A stretch of 64,000 nucleotides of DNA from Pseudoalteromonas marina (GTDB lineage: Bacteria > Pseudomonadota > Gammaproteobacteria > Enterobacterales > Alteromonadaceae): positions 248,001-312,000 of the forward strand of contig NZ_AHCB03000005.1 of assembly GCF_000238335.3 (NCBI RefSeq). The letters are read 5' to 3'. Both the position numbers and the translations under genes were made by a program. The notes under the pieces were generated by a model. It did no database searches and had not been told where the DNA came from. It saw only the letters and a list, made by a program, of their open reading frames with translations. The stretch's first letter is position 1; each line of letters begins with the position of its first letter. Positions 1 to 9,047 of the stretch are shown here, piece by piece.

Positions 1-754
1 CATCGATCGTGACACGACCAAGTAGCTGATCGTTGTCATCAACAACTGGGGCCGAGATCCAATTATGGCGCTCAAACAGTTGTGCGACTTCACTTTCATC
101 CATTGAAATTGGAATTGACTCACATTCTTCATCCATTAAATCGCGAACAATTTTTTCTGGTGGATTAGTTAGCAATGTACTCAGCGATAAAGCACCAATA
201 AAGCAGTTATGTTTATCAACCACATACAGGTCATCAGTGCCTTCAGGTAACTCTCCGCGAAGTCGAATATAACGTAGGACGACATCAATGGTCACATCTG
301 GGCGAATAGTTACCGTATCGGTGTTCATGAGTGCACCAGCAGAACGCTCTTGATAAGATAGCGCTTGTGTTGCGCGCTCTCTATCTTGGGTGTCCATGGC
401 GCTAACAACGTCTTGGTAAACGGTGTCAGGCAAACTACGTAATACTTCACCTAGGTCATCGTGACCCATGTCTTCAGTGGCAGCAGCAATATGCTCAGGC
501 TCCATTTGGGCAATAATACCCAGGCGCACGTCTTCTGATAATTCTTCGAGTACATCACCTTGAACATCAGGATCAACTAACTGCCATAGCAAGCGACGAA
601 TTTTGTGTGGAGATGATTCTAATAATAACGCAGTATCACATGGCGCTGTTTTTGCGAGCATGCGCCTAACTTGAACAAACTGACCACTATTAAGTGACTT
701 GGTCACTTGTTTTAGTTGTTGTAGTGGGTAGTCTTGTTCAAAAGCTTCGGGCAT
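1..754 (-). CDS. mgtE: Magnesium transporter MgtE, N-terminal part (cut by window start)
   Basis: About 251 codons can be read from an ATG at 752-754 down to base 1 with no stop; the membrane pore domain lies outside the window. MgtE is a homodimeric inner-membrane Mg2+ channel whose cytoplasmic N and CBS domains close the pore when Mg2+ is high. Seen here: an all-helical MgtE N domain (residues about 1-130, with LLLESSPHKIRRLLWQL), the family junction YQERSAGALM near residues 135-145, then tandem CBS sequence ending in HNWISAPVVDDNDQLLGRV. It lies on the same strand as ptsO with a 108-bp gap that shows no clear terminator. The assignment is secure at family level; transport specificity cannot be judged without the pore. 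Confidence 0.9.
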   Translation of the reverse strand, partial: MPEAFEQDYPLQQLKQVTKSLNSGQFVQVRRMLAKTAPCDTALLLESSPHKIRRLLWQLVDPDVQGDVLEELSEDVRLGIIAQMEPEHIAAATEDMGHDDLGEVLRSLPDTVYQDVVSAMDTQDRERATQALSYQERSAGALMNTDTVTIRPDVTIDVVLRYIRLRGELPEGTDDLYVVDKHNCFIGALSLSTLLTNPPEKIVRDLMDEECESIPISMDESEVAQLFERHNWISAPVVDDNDQLLGRVTID

Positions 755-862
755 TGGCGTCCTTTATTTATACTGTAACTGTTACCTAATGGGTGGGGGA
801 GTACGACCTAGCAGCCAGTTATTTTGATTATAGTTATTTTATTTAAATGTTAAAAATTAACG

Positions 863-1135
863 TTACTCTTGTTCGTTAAATCGTTGCGAAATAAGTTCTC
901 CAATTGCATTTAAAGCTTGCTCTGCATCAGGCCCTTCACATACCACTTTAACTTCTTTACCTTGGCTACTTTCAAGTAGCATTAGTGCTAATACACTGTC
1001 ACCAGCAGCTTCTTTATCATCTTGAAATAAGGTGATTGAAGCATCAAATTTTACAGCGAGTTGGGCTAATACAGTTGCGGCTCTGGCATGCAGTCCTAAT
1101 TTATTTTGTATTAAAAAAGTGTCTTCTATACGCAT
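863..1135 (-). CDS. ptsO: Phosphocarrier protein NPr (HPr-like, PTS-Ntr)
   Basis: A 90-residue HPr-family protein. In the PTS-Ntr relay, NPr passes phosphate from PtsP (EI-Ntr) to PtsN (EIIA-Ntr). The phosphorylated histidine lies in NKLGLHARAA (His16), and the regulatory-site region reads GDSVLALMLLESSQG. Length and position (last gene after rpoN-hpf-ptsN-rapZ) match ptsO/npr of gammaproteobacteria rather than the sugar HPr ptsH, which normally sits with ptsI. It is separated from rapZ by 43 bp and is probably co-transcribed with it. Confidence 0.93.
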   Translation of the reverse strand: MRIEDTFLIQNKLGLHARAATVLAQLAVKFDASITLFQDDKEAAGDSVLALMLLESSQGKEVKVVCEGPDAEQALNAIGELISQRFNEQE

Positions 1136-1178
1136 ACATTACTCTATCAAAGCTGAACAGGTTATTAGTTTTGTAAAA

Positions 1179-2024
1179 TTACTTTTCTTGTTCTCTGTGA
1201 CGTATTTTTACATTGGGATGCGTAACTGCAAAGCTTTCGCCAATTGTTTGCGCTAAATATACAGAGCGATGTTGCCCGCCAGTACAGCCAATCGCAATAG
1301 TTAAATAGCTTCTGTTATTTCGCTCTAGGTGTGGTAGCCATGTTTGTACAAAGGTTTGTATTTGCCATGTAAATTTTTGAACTATGCTGTGGCTAGCCAA
1401 ATAATCTTTTACTGGTTGGTCTAGGCCATTAAGTGGTTTTAGTTCAGGCTCCCAATGCGGGTTAGGTAAAAAACGCGCATCAAATACGTAATCTGCTTCT
1501 TTAGGAATGCCATGTTTAAAACCAAAAGATTCAAATGTAACAATCAGCTGCTTATCTTTTTTACCTAATATTTTTTCGCGAATTGATTCAGCAAGTTGAT
1601 GAACGCTTAGCTCACTGGTATCGATCATGTAATCGGCGCGCGTAATTAGCACATCGAGAAGTTCTTTTTCTTTTTTTATGGCTAAATCAAGCGGAAGTGA
1701 ATCTATTGATAAAGGGTGTAAGCGTCTGGTTTCAGAAAATCGTTTAATAAGGGTTTGATCTTCACTGTCTAAGTAGAACAGCGTTGGTTTTGTAAAACCC
1801 GGTAAGTATTCGATGATGTGATTAAATTCATCTTGCTCTTTTGGTAAATTTCGCACATCTATACTAACGGCAATTTTATCGTAGTTATCAGAAACGCTTC
1901 TTACCAAAGAAGGTAATAAATTTACTGGAATGTTATCTACGCAATAATAACCTAGATCTTCAACAACGCGTAAAGCAACCGACTTACCAGAACCAGAACG
2001 GCCACTTATGATAATCAACTCCAT
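1179..2024 (-). CDS. rapZ: RNase adapter protein RapZ
   Basis: A 281-residue P-loop protein. In E. coli, RapZ binds the sRNA GlmZ and delivers it to RNase E, thereby tuning GlmS and amino-sugar supply for the cell wall. Visible motifs: Walker A GRSGSGKSVALR at residues 8-19, VDNIP, SIDVRNLP, the ESFGFKHGIP and FDARFLPNPHW blocks, and the C-terminal IGCTGGQHRSVYLA. The ATG at 2024 places the P-loop as in E. coli RapZ. It lies 19 bp downstream of ptsN in the rpoN operon. Whether this organism has GlmY/GlmZ-type sRNAs cannot be seen here, so the sRNA role is inferred from the family. Confidence 0.94.
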   Translation of the reverse strand: MELIIISGRSGSGKSVALRVVEDLGYYCVDNIPVNLLPSLVRSVSDNYDKIAVSIDVRNLPKEQDEFNHIIEYLPGFTKPTLFYLDSEDQTLIKRFSETRRLHPLSIDSLPLDLAIKKEKELLDVLITRADYMIDTSELSVHQLAESIREKILGKKDKQLIVTFESFGFKHGIPKEADYVFDARFLPNPHWEPELKPLNGLDQPVKDYLASHSIVQKFTWQIQTFVQTWLPHLERNNRSYLTIAIGCTGGQHRSVYLAQTIGESFAVTHPNVKIRHREQEK

Positions 2025-2043
2025 TAATCACCCTTTAAATTTG

Positions 2044-2499
2044 TTACGATTGGTCAACAATAATTTGATACAACTCAGCATCCGATTTAGCACAGCGAAG
2101 CTGCTTACAAAATTCTTTATTTTTTAGTTTATCAGCTATCGTTGCTAGCGTCTTTAAATGCTGTTGGTTATCGCCTTCAGGTACGATGAGTGCAACAAAA
2201 ATATCAACAGGGCGGTTGTCTATAGCATCAAAATTAATCGGTGTTTCACTTACTAACACCAATGCTAAAGGTTCTTGTGCGCCGCTCATTCGGCCATGTG
2301 GAATAGCAATACCTCTTCCTATCCCTGTGCTGCCTAGCTTTTCGCGGGTTAATAAAGCGCCCAAAATATCCTGTTGAGATAAATACGGTAATTTATCGTG
2401 AGCCAGCTCGCTAATAAACTCTAAAATTCTTTTTTTACTATTAAAAAGGACCGCAGCTTTACTGCAGTCCTGGCATATAAGTGAACTTAATTTCATCAT
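2044..2499 (-). CDS. ptsN: PTS IIA-like nitrogen regulatory protein PtsN
   Basis: EIIA-Ntr receives phosphate from NPr and, in its two phosphorylation states, controls K+ uptake, sigma-54-linked functions and stress responses in related bacteria. The protein is about 151 aa; the active histidine lies in GRGIAIPHGRM (His68 from this start). The fold is continuous from LSSLICQDC to the end YQIIVDQS. Start choice is uncertain: tandem ATGs at 2499 and 2496 follow the hpf stop directly without a strong Shine-Dalgarno, and an in-frame TTG at 2514 overlaps the 3' end of hpf and would add five residues, closer to the E. coli N-terminal length. Confidence 0.93.
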   Translation of the reverse strand: MMKLSSLICQDCSKAAVLFNSKKRILEFISELAHDKLPYLSQQDILGALLTREKLGSTGIGRGIAIPHGRMSGAQEPLALVLVSETPINFDAIDNRPVDIFVALIVPEGDNQQHLKTLATIADKLKNKEFCKQLRCAKSDAELYQIIVDQS

Positions 2500-2500
2500 A

Positions 2501-2788
2501 TTAGTGTCGAGCAAGCTTCTCTTTGTGTTTAATTACTTGACGGTCAAGCTTGTCAATCAATGAATCAATAGCTGCATACATATCTTGATGTTCAGTGGAT
2601 GCGAATAATTCAGCACCACTTACATGAATAGTTGCTTCTGCTTTTTGATTTAATTTTTCTATATCAAGAATGACATGAACATTATTAATATGATCAGAGT
2701 GCCTTTCTAGCTTCGCAAATTTGGTATTTATATAGTCTCTTAATGAATCAGTTAGTTCTACATGACGACCAGTTAAATTTAGTTGCAT
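2501..2788 (-). CDS. hpf: Ribosome hibernation promoting factor, short form
   Basis: A 95-residue HPF/YfiA-family protein that binds the decoding region of the 30S subunit and, with RMF, drives formation of inactive 100S ribosomes. It has the beta-alpha-beta-beta-beta-alpha core, with FAKLERHSDHINNVHVIL and QDMYAAIDSLIDKLDRQ. The short length and the position between rpoN and ptsN identify HPF rather than long HPF or RaiA. I chose the ATG at 2788, because a GAGGG Shine-Dalgarno lies 8 nt upstream; the ATG at 2794 is only 2 nt from that site. It also gives the usual MQLNLTG beginning. Confidence 0.95.
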   Translation of the reverse strand: MQLNLTGRHVELTDSLRDYINTKFAKLERHSDHINNVHVILDIEKLNQKAEATIHVSGAELFASTEHQDMYAAIDSLIDKLDRQVIKHKEKLARH

Positions 2789-2814
2789 AAGCATTACCCT
2801 CTTTGTTTAGCGTC

Positions 2815-4314
2815 TTAAATCAGGCTCTTTCGCTGATTTGACGGTGGAATAGCCAGAGATTCGCGATATTTTGCGATTGTACGTCTCGCTACTTTAATTC
2901 CTTGCTCAGCCAATATATCCGCAATTTTGCTATCACTCAATGGTTTTGCTGAGTTTTCTGCTGCGATTAATTTTTTAATAAGTGCACGTATTGCAGTAGA
3001 TGAACACTCTCCACCATTTTCGGTACTTACGTGGCTTGAGAAAAAGTATTTAAGCTCAAATATTCCACGCGGTGTGTGCATATACTTTTGCGTGGTTACG
3101 CGCGAAATTGTTGATTCGTGCATTTCTACCATTTCAGCAACATCATTTAAAACCATCGGTTTCATGGCTTCTGGCCCGTGTTCAAAAAAGCCCTGTTGTT
3201 GTTTAACAATACAGTTAGTTACTTTTAAAAGTGTATCATTTCTACTTTCTAAGCTTTTTATAAACCATTTAGCTTCTTGTAAATGTGAGCGAATAAATTG
3301 ACTGTCGCCGCTTGATTTAACTGTACGCGACATCGCTGCATATTGGCTGTTTACACGAATTTTTGGCATGCTGTCTGGGTTTAACTCTACAATCCAGCGG
3401 CCTTTAATTTTTTTAACTGACACATCAGGTATTACATACTCAGACTCTTCTCGTACTATTGTGTCTGCAGGCTTAGGGTTGAGCGTATGAATAAGTGTCA
3501 TTACTTCTTTAAGCTCATCTTCTTTGAGCTTCGTTTTTTTCATTAATGTACGGTAGTCACGAGCAGCTAACAAATCAATGTGCTCGGTTAAAATCATTTT
3601 TGTTTCATCAATAAAAGGCGTGCCTTTATCAAATTGATTTAACTGAATACACAAACACTCTTGTAAGCTACGTGCCGCAATACCCACTGGGTCAAATAGC
3701 TGAATGCGCTTTAATACAGCTTCTATTTCGTCAAGTTCAACCTCAACGTCATCGTCATTATCTTGATTAAAGCTCTCTAAAATCTCTTCGCAACTGAGTG
3801 TCAGTATGCCTGAATCATCCACCGCTTCTACAATAGCAATAGCAATGGCTTCATCTGTAGGGCTAAATGGCGTTAATTGTAATTGCCACATTAAATATTC
3901 GTGAAGCGTTTCAGTTGATGCGCCCTGATATATAGACTCATCTTCAGGCATTGGGCCTGAAGATGATGCAGGGGCTGCACTCATGTACTCATCCCAGCTA
4001 ACGTCCATTGCCATGTCGTCACTTACGGTATCTTTAGCAAGCGCTTCACCACTGTCTTGTTCATACTCGCTAGGGGCTTCATCTACAGATACGGTTACTG
4101 TAACTTCATCGTTATCTGCTTTTTGCTCATTTTTGCCCGCAAGATCATCGGCATAGTCTTGCTCCTCAACCTCAAGTAATGGGTTGCTGTCGAGCGCTTC
4201 TTGTATTTCTTGCTGAAGATCCAATGTGCTTAATTGCAGCAAGCGAATAGCTTGTTGCAACTGAGGTGTCATTGTAAGTTGCTGGCCCATGCGCAGCTGT
4301 AGTGATTGCCTCAT
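2815..4314 (-). CDS. rpoN: RNA polymerase sigma-54 factor RpoN
   Basis: A 499-residue sigma-54, the factor for -24/-12 promoters that needs AAA+ enhancer-binding activators. Region I is glutamine- and leucine-rich ([18 protein letters not shown], residues about 13-30). Region II is acidic (residues about 50-130). The core-binding and helix-turn-helix parts follow, and the C-terminal RpoN box is [12 protein letters not shown]. All regions are present. It follows lptB with a 69-bp gap and starts the rpoN-hpf-ptsN-rapZ-ptsO run. A sigma-54-like site inside murA in this same window is listed separately. Confidence 0.96.
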   Translation of the reverse strand: MRQSLQLRMGQQLTMTPQLQQAIRLLQLSTLDLQQEIQEALDSNPLLEVEEQDYADDLAGKNEQKADNDEVTVTVSVDEAPSEYEQDSGEALAKDTVSDDMAMDVSWDEYMSAAPASSSGPMPEDESIYQGASTETLHEYLMWQLQLTPFSPTDEAIAIAIVEAVDDSGILTLSCEEILESFNQDNDDDVEVELDEIEAVLKRIQLFDPVGIAARSLQECLCIQLNQFDKGTPFIDETKMILTEHIDLLAARDYRTLMKKTKLKEDELKEVMTLIHTLNPKPADTIVREESEYVIPDVSVKKIKGRWIVELNPDSMPKIRVNSQYAAMSRTVKSSGDSQFIRSHLQEAKWFIKSLESRNDTLLKVTNCIVKQQQGFFEHGPEAMKPMVLNDVAEMVEMHESTISRVTTQKYMHTPRGIFELKYFFSSHVSTENGGECSSTAIRALIKKLIAAENSAKPLSDSKIADILAEQGIKVARRTIAKYRESLAIPPSNQRKSLI

Positions 4315-4383
4315 GTATCTCTAACAATCCTTTTAAGTTGTTATAGTTAATACTAGCAGATGCTTATAAATAAGGCGTAAATG

Positions 4384-5109
4384 TTACAGCCTAAATTGCT
4401 CGCCTAAATATACATCGCGTACAGTTTTATCATTTAATACGTGTTCAGGGGTACCAGAAGCAATCAGTTCCCCATGAGAAACAATGTAGGCTTTTTCGCA
4501 AACATCAAGGGTTTCTCTTACATTGTGGTCTGTTATTAATACGCCAATCCCACGGTTTTTCAGGTGTTCAATAATTTTTTTAATATCTAATACTGAGATA
4601 GGGTCAACACCGGCAAATGGTTCGTCTAGCAAAATAAACTTTGGATCTGCGGCTAAAGCACGTGCAATCTCTACTCGGCGACGTTCTCCGCCCGATAATG
4701 CCATACCTTTGCTATCCCGAATGTGTTGAATGCTAAATTCATCTAATAGATTATTCAATGTATCTTCTCTGGCTTGCTTAGTGAGCTCCTTTCGAGTTTC
4801 TAAAATAGCCATTAAGTTTTGATACACTGTTAATTTTCTAAATATAGACGACTCTTGTGGTAAGTAGCCAATGCCTAATCTAGCACGACTGTGCATAGGT
4901 AAAAGCGTAATATCGTTCTCGTCGATAGATATTTTGCCTTTATCGCTAGGGACTAAACCTACAATCATGTAAAAGGTTGTTGTTTTACCTGCGCCGTTTG
5001 GCCCAAGCAAGCCTACAATACTGCCAGCTTGAACTTCTAAGCCCACATTTTTTACAACTTCACGGCCTTTGTAGCTTTTGGCTAGTAGCTCTGCTTTTAA
5101 TGTGCTCAT
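4384..5109 (-). CDS. lptB: LPS export ABC transporter ATP-binding protein LptB
   Basis: A 241-residue ABC ATPase. LptB2 with LptFG extracts LPS from the inner membrane and drives it along the LptC-LptA bridge to LptDE. Walker A is [11 protein letters not shown], the ABC signature is [15 protein letters not shown], Walker B is [13 protein letters not shown], and the switch histidine is in LITDHNV. The gene overlaps the end of lptA by 4 bp, indicating translational coupling. lptF and lptG are not in the window and are normally located elsewhere. Confidence 0.96.
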   Translation of the reverse strand: MSTLKAELLAKSYKGREVVKNVGLEVQAGSIVGLLGPNGAGKTTTFYMIVGLVPSDKGKISIDENDITLLPMHSRARLGIGYLPQESSIFRKLTVYQNLMAILETRKELTKQAREDTLNNLLDEFSIQHIRDSKGMALSGGERRRVEIARALAADPKFILLDEPFAGVDPISVLDIKKIIEHLKNRGIGVLITDHNVRETLDVCEKAYIVSHGELIASGTPEHVLNDKTVRDVYLGEQFRL

Positions 5110-5642
5110 GGTTGGCCTTTGTCAATTTTTTTAGGCTCCACAGGCACTAAGATAGTGTGTACACGGTCAGTTGAGCTTTCATCTTTTTCGGCGCTAATAA
5201 GCTGCTGTTCTATATCGTAGGTAATGCTTTTAGCATTCATTTTTTGCCCAGCTTGAGATATCTCTGCATCTCCAATTAATGTTAAAAAACGCGTTGAAAC
5301 ATCGTATCTAACTTCATTAGCGCTGGCGCTCATTATTGTGCCGTCGGCTTGTTTTTCTTCAAAATATGCAGGCGTACCTGTGGCAATTAACAATTGCTTG
5401 TTGTCGCCTAGCTCATCACGCTTGTGAACCTCAAGGCGGTCTGCGGTAATTTTTCTGTCGCCATGAATAATTTCAACATTTTTTTCGAAGATACCTACGT
5501 TTTCTTTTAGTTGACCCTCTTGTTTATCCGCACTAATCGAAATTTGATTTGCAGAAATTGGCGCTGTTGGTTCAGCGGCATTAGTACCTAATGCAAGTAA
5601 AAATGTTGGAATAATAAAGAGTGTTGATAGTTTATTGGTCAT
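5106..5642 (-). CDS. lptA: Periplasmic LPS transport protein LptA
   Basis: A 178-residue OstA/LptA-family protein with a Sec signal peptide ([19 protein letters not shown], cleavage likely after TNA). LptA forms the beta-jellyroll bridge that carries LPS across the periplasm. Typical repeats are visible: [47 protein letters not shown] and [17 protein letters not shown]. It starts inside the 3' end of lptC (11-bp overlap) and ends on the lptB start, forming a tightly coupled lptC-lptA-lptB unit. Confidence 0.94.
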   Translation of the reverse strand: MTNKLSTLFIIPTFLLALGTNAAEPTAPISANQISISADKQEGQLKENVGIFEKNVEIIHGDRKITADRLEVHKRDELGDNKQLLIATGTPAYFEEKQADGTIMSASANEVRYDVSTRFLTLIGDAEISQAGQKMNAKSITYDIEQQLISAEKDESSTDRVHTILVPVEPKKIDKGQP

Positions 5643-6186
5643 AATAAATAGTTCGCGTATGGTTAATTAATTTTATCACTTCGGTTTTTAAATCGGCTTC
5701 TAAGCCTTTACCGGTGATTTTTAAATTGGGCCCTGTAACAATGACAGGCTGCTCTGATTGCATCGTTAGTAATTTTATATCTACCTGAATGTTATCAGCA
5801 TTAATTTTATCTATCATTGCGTTATCAGTTAAATTACTAGCAACAACGTTACCTTCTAATATTAATTGTCTGCCTTCGTATAATGTTGCTTCATTAGCGT
5901 TAATTCGCCATGTTTGCTTGTTGTTGTATAGCGTAAAAATAGGTTTATCAAAAAAGGTAAACCCTAATTCTTGATATAGCTCCATTCGTGCTGCCGTTAC
6001 TTTATGGCTGATTTTCCCATTTTCGTCATACGCTGTTTGTTTTAGCTCTATGGCTGTGTAATCGGGCTTTGCAATTATGTCTGCTTCGGTTTGTTGTGGT
6101 AAATTTACTTGTGTGAAATAAGGGTACCAAAGCCAAACCATACAGCTGATGAATAAAACGCTTAATATTATGCGCGCTGCATTCAT
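5632..6186 (-). CDS. lptC: LPS export system protein LptC
   Basis: A 184-residue bitopic inner-membrane protein with one N-terminal membrane helix (ARIILSVLFISCMVWLWY) and a periplasmic LptC beta-jellyroll. It receives LPS from LptB2FG and hands it to LptA. The sequence is weakly conserved across the family, but length, topology and gene position leave little doubt. The start ATGA overlaps the stop of kdsC. Confidence 0.92.
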   Translation of the reverse strand: MNAARIILSVLFISCMVWLWYPYFTQVNLPQQTEADIIAKPDYTAIELKQTAYDENGKISHKVTAARMELYQELGFTFFDKPIFTLYNNKQTWRINANEATLYEGRQLILEGNVVASNLTDNAMIDKINADNIQVDIKLLTMQSEQPVIVTGPNLKITGKGLEADLKTEVIKLINHTRTIYYDQ

Positions 6187-6734
6187 GAACTGGTCCCTTT
6201 TGTGGTCAAAGGTTTGTTATTTTCAAGCATTAGCAGGTCGGTTAGTTCTCTCACTGCACCAAAGCCACCTAGCATTTGTGTTGTATAATGCGCTAAACGT
6301 TTTATTAGCGGATGGGCGTCATTTACTGCAACAGCAAACCCTACTAACTCCATCACTGGCATGTCTGGGCCATCATCGCCAATGTAGGCAATTTGCTCAT
6401 CATTTAAATTGAGCTTTGTTTTTAGTTCTTCGTAAGCGAGTAATTTATTTTCTTGGCCTTGATATATATGTTGTACTGTTAGGCTTGTCATACGCTGTTG
6501 TACTATTTTTGAGTGGCGTCCTGTAATTACCGCAACTTCAAAGCCGCTATTAATTAGCGCTTTAATGCCAAAGCCATCTTTTGTATTAAATGCTTTGAGC
6601 TCTTCGCCTTGGTTACCCAAATAAATGCGACCATCAGAAAACACACCATCAATATCACAAATAAGTAGCTTTACTTTTTTTGCACGTGCTTTTGCGTCTT
6701 CACTCAATGGTTGATAGAGCTCTTCAAATTGCAT
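6183..6734 (-). CDS. kdsC: KDO 8-phosphate phosphatase KdsC
   Basis: A 183-residue C0-type HAD phosphatase that hydrolyses 3-deoxy-D-manno-octulosonate 8-phosphate to KDO for the LPS core. Motif I is LLICDIDGVFSDGRIY (nucleophile Asp in DIDG), motif II lies in VAVITGRHS, and motif III/IV in YIGDDGPDMPVM. The FNTKDGFGIKAL segment is typical of KdsC. It directly abuts kdsD (stop and start adjacent) and overlaps lptC, consistent with one KDO/LPS operon. Confidence 0.95.
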   Translation of the reverse strand: MQFEELYQPLSEDAKARAKKVKLLICDIDGVFSDGRIYLGNQGEELKAFNTKDGFGIKALINSGFEVAVITGRHSKIVQQRMTSLTVQHIYQGQENKLLAYEELKTKLNLNDEQIAYIGDDGPDMPVMELVGFAVAVNDAHPLIKRLAHYTTQMLGGFGAVRELTDLLMLENNKPLTTKGTSS

Positions 6735-7706
6735 TTATAATACTCCTGCTTTTAGTAAGTCTTGCATATTTAATGCACCAATAGGGTGGTTTTGCTCATT
6801 AACGATGATTAAACCATTAATACGCTTTTGCTCCATAATATTAAGTGCTTCAGCGGCCAAAATATCTTGTGTTGCCGTTGTGCAGGACTTGGTCATTACA
6901 ACATCTATTTGTGTTGTATGTATATCAATTCGTTGTTCTAAAATACGACGTAAATCACCGTCGGTAAAGAGCCCTACAAGTTGTTGCTGAGAATCAACTA
7001 TGGCTGTCATGCCTAAGCCTTTTGCCGACATTTCTATCAGTGCATCTTTTATAGTTTGCGTAACGTTAATAATAGGTGTGTTTTTACCGCTATGCATGAC
7101 ATCTTTTAGGGTCAGCAGTAAACGTTTACCTAAACTGCCGCCGGGGTGAGATAGCGCAAAGTCATCAGCTGTAAAGCCGCGGGCTTCTAAGAGTGCAACT
7201 GCCATGGCATCGCCCATTGCAAGTGTTGCTGTTGTGCTTGCTGTAGGGGCTAAGCCTAACGAACAGGCTTCTTTTTGTACTTTTATGCAAATATGTACGT
7301 TTGCAAGCGTTGCCATTGTTGAACTAGCGTTGCCTGTCATGGCTATCATTTTTGCGCCGAGGCGTTTCAAAACGGGAATTATATTGAGGACTTCGCTTGT
7401 TTCACCAGAATTAGAAATTAGCATAACCACATCATTTTTAGTGATCATACCTAAGTCGCCATGACTTGCCTCACCGGGGTGTACAAAAAATGCAGGGCTG
7501 CCAGTACTTGCTAATGTAGCCGCTATTTTATTGCCAATATGACCCGATTTTCCCATGCCTATAACAATAGTTCGGCCTTGGCAGTCGTATATTAACTGAC
7601 ATGCTTGATGAAAATTTTCATCCACATATTGTGCAATATCACTCAATGCTTGGCGCTCTATGTCTAATACACGTAGGCCTTGTTCAATAAAATTTAGCGT
7701 TGCCAT
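6735..7706 (-). CDS. kdsD: Arabinose-5-phosphate isomerase KdsD
   Basis: A 323-residue enzyme converting D-ribulose 5-phosphate to D-arabinose 5-phosphate, the first step toward KDO. The N-terminal SIS domain (residues about 35-180) carries GMGKSGHIGNKIAATLAS and ISNSGETSEVL. Two CBS domains follow (about 205-323), with GLFTDGDLRRIL and INGLIIVN. It sits between yrbG and kdsC, which is the standard gammaproteobacterial order, and is the next enzyme but one to KdsC in the pathway. Confidence 0.95.
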   Translation of the reverse strand: MATLNFIEQGLRVLDIERQALSDIAQYVDENFHQACQLIYDCQGRTIVIGMGKSGHIGNKIAATLASTGSPAFFVHPGEASHGDLGMITKNDVVMLISNSGETSEVLNIIPVLKRLGAKMIAMTGNASSTMATLANVHICIKVQKEACSLGLAPTASTTATLAMGDAMAVALLEARGFTADDFALSHPGGSLGKRLLLTLKDVMHSGKNTPIINVTQTIKDALIEMSAKGLGMTAIVDSQQQLVGLFTDGDLRRILEQRIDIHTTQIDVVMTKSCTTATQDILAAEALNIMEQKRINGLIIVNEQNHPIGALNMQDLLKAGVL

Positions 7707-7709
7707 TAC

Positions 7710-8678
7710 TTACCCTACTTGACTGAAAATATACCCTTGGTAGCCTAAAAAAGCGATTAATAATAAGCCGCCCTCTACTCTATTGATGCGCTGAGCACCT
7801 TTAAAGTTCAATGACATGATAATAAGCGCAACCGTGGCACCAATCATAATAAGTATGTCGCGGTTAGCAACAGACGGGTCAATAACAGAAGGGTTAATAA
7901 TGCCTGCGAAAGGCAGCACGGCAAGAATATTAAAAATATTAGAGCCAACAATATTACCCAGTGCTAAGTCATCTTCATTCTTAAGAACCCCTGCAATTGA
8001 AGCTGCAAGCTCGGGCAAGCTTGTACCTATTGCAATAATTGTTAAGCCAATGACTAAATCGCTTAGGCCAAAATATTTTGCAATATCGACCGCTGAATCT
8101 ATTAAAAAATGTGCACTGACAGGGAGTAATACCATACCAATAACTAACCAAATGACTGCTTTTTTTGTTGGTACGTCATTGGGTACTTCATCACACGCTT
8201 CTGATACAAATGGGTCTGTTTGATTTTTAGCACGTAGCGAAACAATAATCAGCCCGCTAATAAAGACGACAAAACCAATTAATAACGCAACGCCTTCAGT
8301 AAGCGAAAAGTAGTTATCTGAAAAAATATACCAAGTCGCTAGAGATACGATAAGCACTAACGGGATTTCACGTTTTAAAGTACTTGAAGAAACGCTAAGA
8401 GGCCTAAATAAAGCGGTAATACCTAATACCAGTAAAATATTTGTGATATTTGAGCCAATTGCGTTACCTACCGCTGTGTCTGTTTTTCCAGCCAATGCTG
8501 CAGAGGCTGATACCATCATTTCAGGTGCTGATGAGCCCATGGCAACAACAGTCAAACCAACAATTAAGGTTGGTACGCCAAAGTTTTTAGCCAGTGCGGC
8601 CGCACCATAAACAAACCTGTCAGCACTCCAAACTAGGGCTGCAAAACCAAGAATCAAAATAACAAACGAGGTAACCAT
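7710..8678 (-). CDS. yrbG: Calcium/sodium antiporter family protein (YrbG-like)
   Basis: A CaCA-superfamily membrane antiporter of about 322 aa and about 10 predicted membrane helices. The two inverted alpha repeats are clear: MGSSAPEMMVSASAAL in the first half and IGTSLPELAASIAG in the second, each followed by GN-x-x-GSNI-x-NIL. I prefer the ATG at 8678 because it matches the E. coli YrbG length; an in-frame GTG at 8732 would add 18 residues but has no visible Shine-Dalgarno. It is the first gene of the minus-strand LPS operon and is divergent from mlaF. Substrate is inferred from the family only. Confidence 0.9.
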   Translation of the reverse strand: MVTSFVILILGFAALVWSADRFVYGAAALAKNFGVPTLIVGLTVVAMGSSAPEMMVSASAALAGKTDTAVGNAIGSNITNILLVLGITALFRPLSVSSSTLKREIPLVLIVSLATWYIFSDNYFSLTEGVALLIGFVVFISGLIIVSLRAKNQTDPFVSEACDEVPNDVPTKKAVIWLVIGMVLLPVSAHFLIDSAVDIAKYFGLSDLVIGLTIIAIGTSLPELAASIAGVLKNEDDLALGNIVGSNIFNILAVLPFAGIINPSVIDPSVANRDILIMIGATVALIIMSLNFKGAQRINRVEGGLLLIAFLGYQGYIFSQVG

Positions 8679-9047
8679 TGTATTAAGCCAGTTATTCAAA
8701 ATAGGAATGGCGCGAATAGTAACAAATGCCACGATGAAAGTATAAATAAAAGAGTAAGGTCAACTACGTAGACTAATTCATTTTACTAAATTAATTAGTC
8801 GGGGCTGTTAGGCTTTCAGTATTAAAGTTTTGCTGATGTATGGGAAATAACTTCACCATCAGGTATTGGTTTGCCTAAATTCTAAATAGGTTGCTGAAAA
8901 TTTAACCTTGATAGGTAACAGACCCTACTTTAAGTGTTGGTTAAGTGAAGATGGGTGAGTCTTAATGTGTGTTTTAAACGTACATTACAAAATCTTACGA
9001 ATTGTTTTTTCCATATTGGATCAAAAAGATTTAAAATAGGGGCACTA
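8679..9047. promoter_or_regulatory. Divergent yrbG/mlaF intergenic region with an inverted repeat
   Basis: About 370 bases without a convincing gene separate the LPS and mla operons and must hold both promoters. The clearest structure is a perfect 8-bp inverted repeat, GACTAATT at 8772-8779 and AATTAGTC at 8794-8801, separated by 14 AT-rich bases. It could be an operator or a hairpin in the yrbG leader. No strong -35/-10 pair stood out on either strand. The small open frames here lack family features and translation signals. Confidence 0.4.
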
